A DNA stretch of 14,308 nucleotides, taken from assembly GCA_016763355.1 (NCBI GenBank), contig JAESTY010000206.1, positions 1 through 14,308 of the forward strand, written 5' to 3'. A program made the translations under genes and the position numbers. This DNA comes from Immundisolibacteraceae bacterium (GTDB lineage Bacteria > Pseudomonadota > Gammaproteobacteria > Immundisolibacterales > Immundisolibacteraceae). This document shows, in pieces, positions 14,219-14,308 of this stretch (position 1 is the stretch's first letter; the number at the start of each line of letters is the position of its first letter). A model generated the notes under the pieces. That model did no database searches, was not told where the DNA came from, and worked only from the letters and a program-made list of their open reading frames with translations.

Positions 14219-14308
14219 GGTTTGTTATCAACGTTTGTTTATGCAACCCCCTAACGTGTTGAAATTGCTAAACTAGTTGGCTTTTACCGTGATGCGGAAA
14301 ATTTACAA
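14219..14308. other. Right edge, no feature seen
   Basis: These last 90 bases after the terminator are AT-rich and contain no supported gene start; they probably form the upstream region of the next gene. Confidence 0.4.

Overview
The window reads as a chromosomal segment of a free-living, probably marine, gammaproteobacterium. This is inferred from moderate GC content, tightly spaced genes, an RNase AM/YciV-type PHP protein, a DUF4124-like envelope protein and an RND efflux pair. No rRNA, tRNA, CRISPR array, insertion sequence or phage gene is visible, so the species cannot be fixed from this sequence alone.

Left part (1-1200): the C-terminal end of an SCP2/lipid-transfer-type thiolase runs into a zinc-ribbon/OB-fold (DUF35) partner through an ATGA overlap. 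This arrangement is typical of beta-oxidation-like side-chain degradation of sterols, aromatics or other hydrophobic acids. A convergent two-CBS-domain protein follows.

Middle-left (1490-4960): a small cupin and an amidase-signature hydrolase of the indoleacetamide/mandelamide type form a likely two-gene unit. Next is an FMN-dependent nitronate monooxygenase-like protein of the FSHCRD subgroup, started by TTG. A 382-base stretch without an intact gene follows. It holds what looks like a frameshift-broken small gene on the minus strand and two hairpins.

Middle (4958-7755): a DUF1993 protein is on the minus strand. A short membrane-anchored DUF4124-like protein and a COG3573-type FAD-binding dehydrogenase are on the plus strand.

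Right (7756-14308): an EamA/DMT transporter (minus) lies divergent from the PHP phosphoesterase gene rnm (plus). A 299-base intergenic region then carries successive hairpins, a possible broken micro-ORF and a TetR-type palindromic operator. The operator sits just upstream of a lipoprotein membrane-fusion subunit and an RND permease. The two-gene efflux operon ends in a strong intrinsic terminator and has no outer-membrane channel gene, so it probably uses a TolC-like protein encoded elsewhere.

Overall this is ordinary catabolic and efflux gene content. The least explained parts are the intergenic region before the RND operon, the broken minus-strand ORF near 4.6-4.9 kb, and the exact chemistry of the NMO-like, COG3573 and amidase enzymes. 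I do not see convincing evidence of a wholly new biological system.
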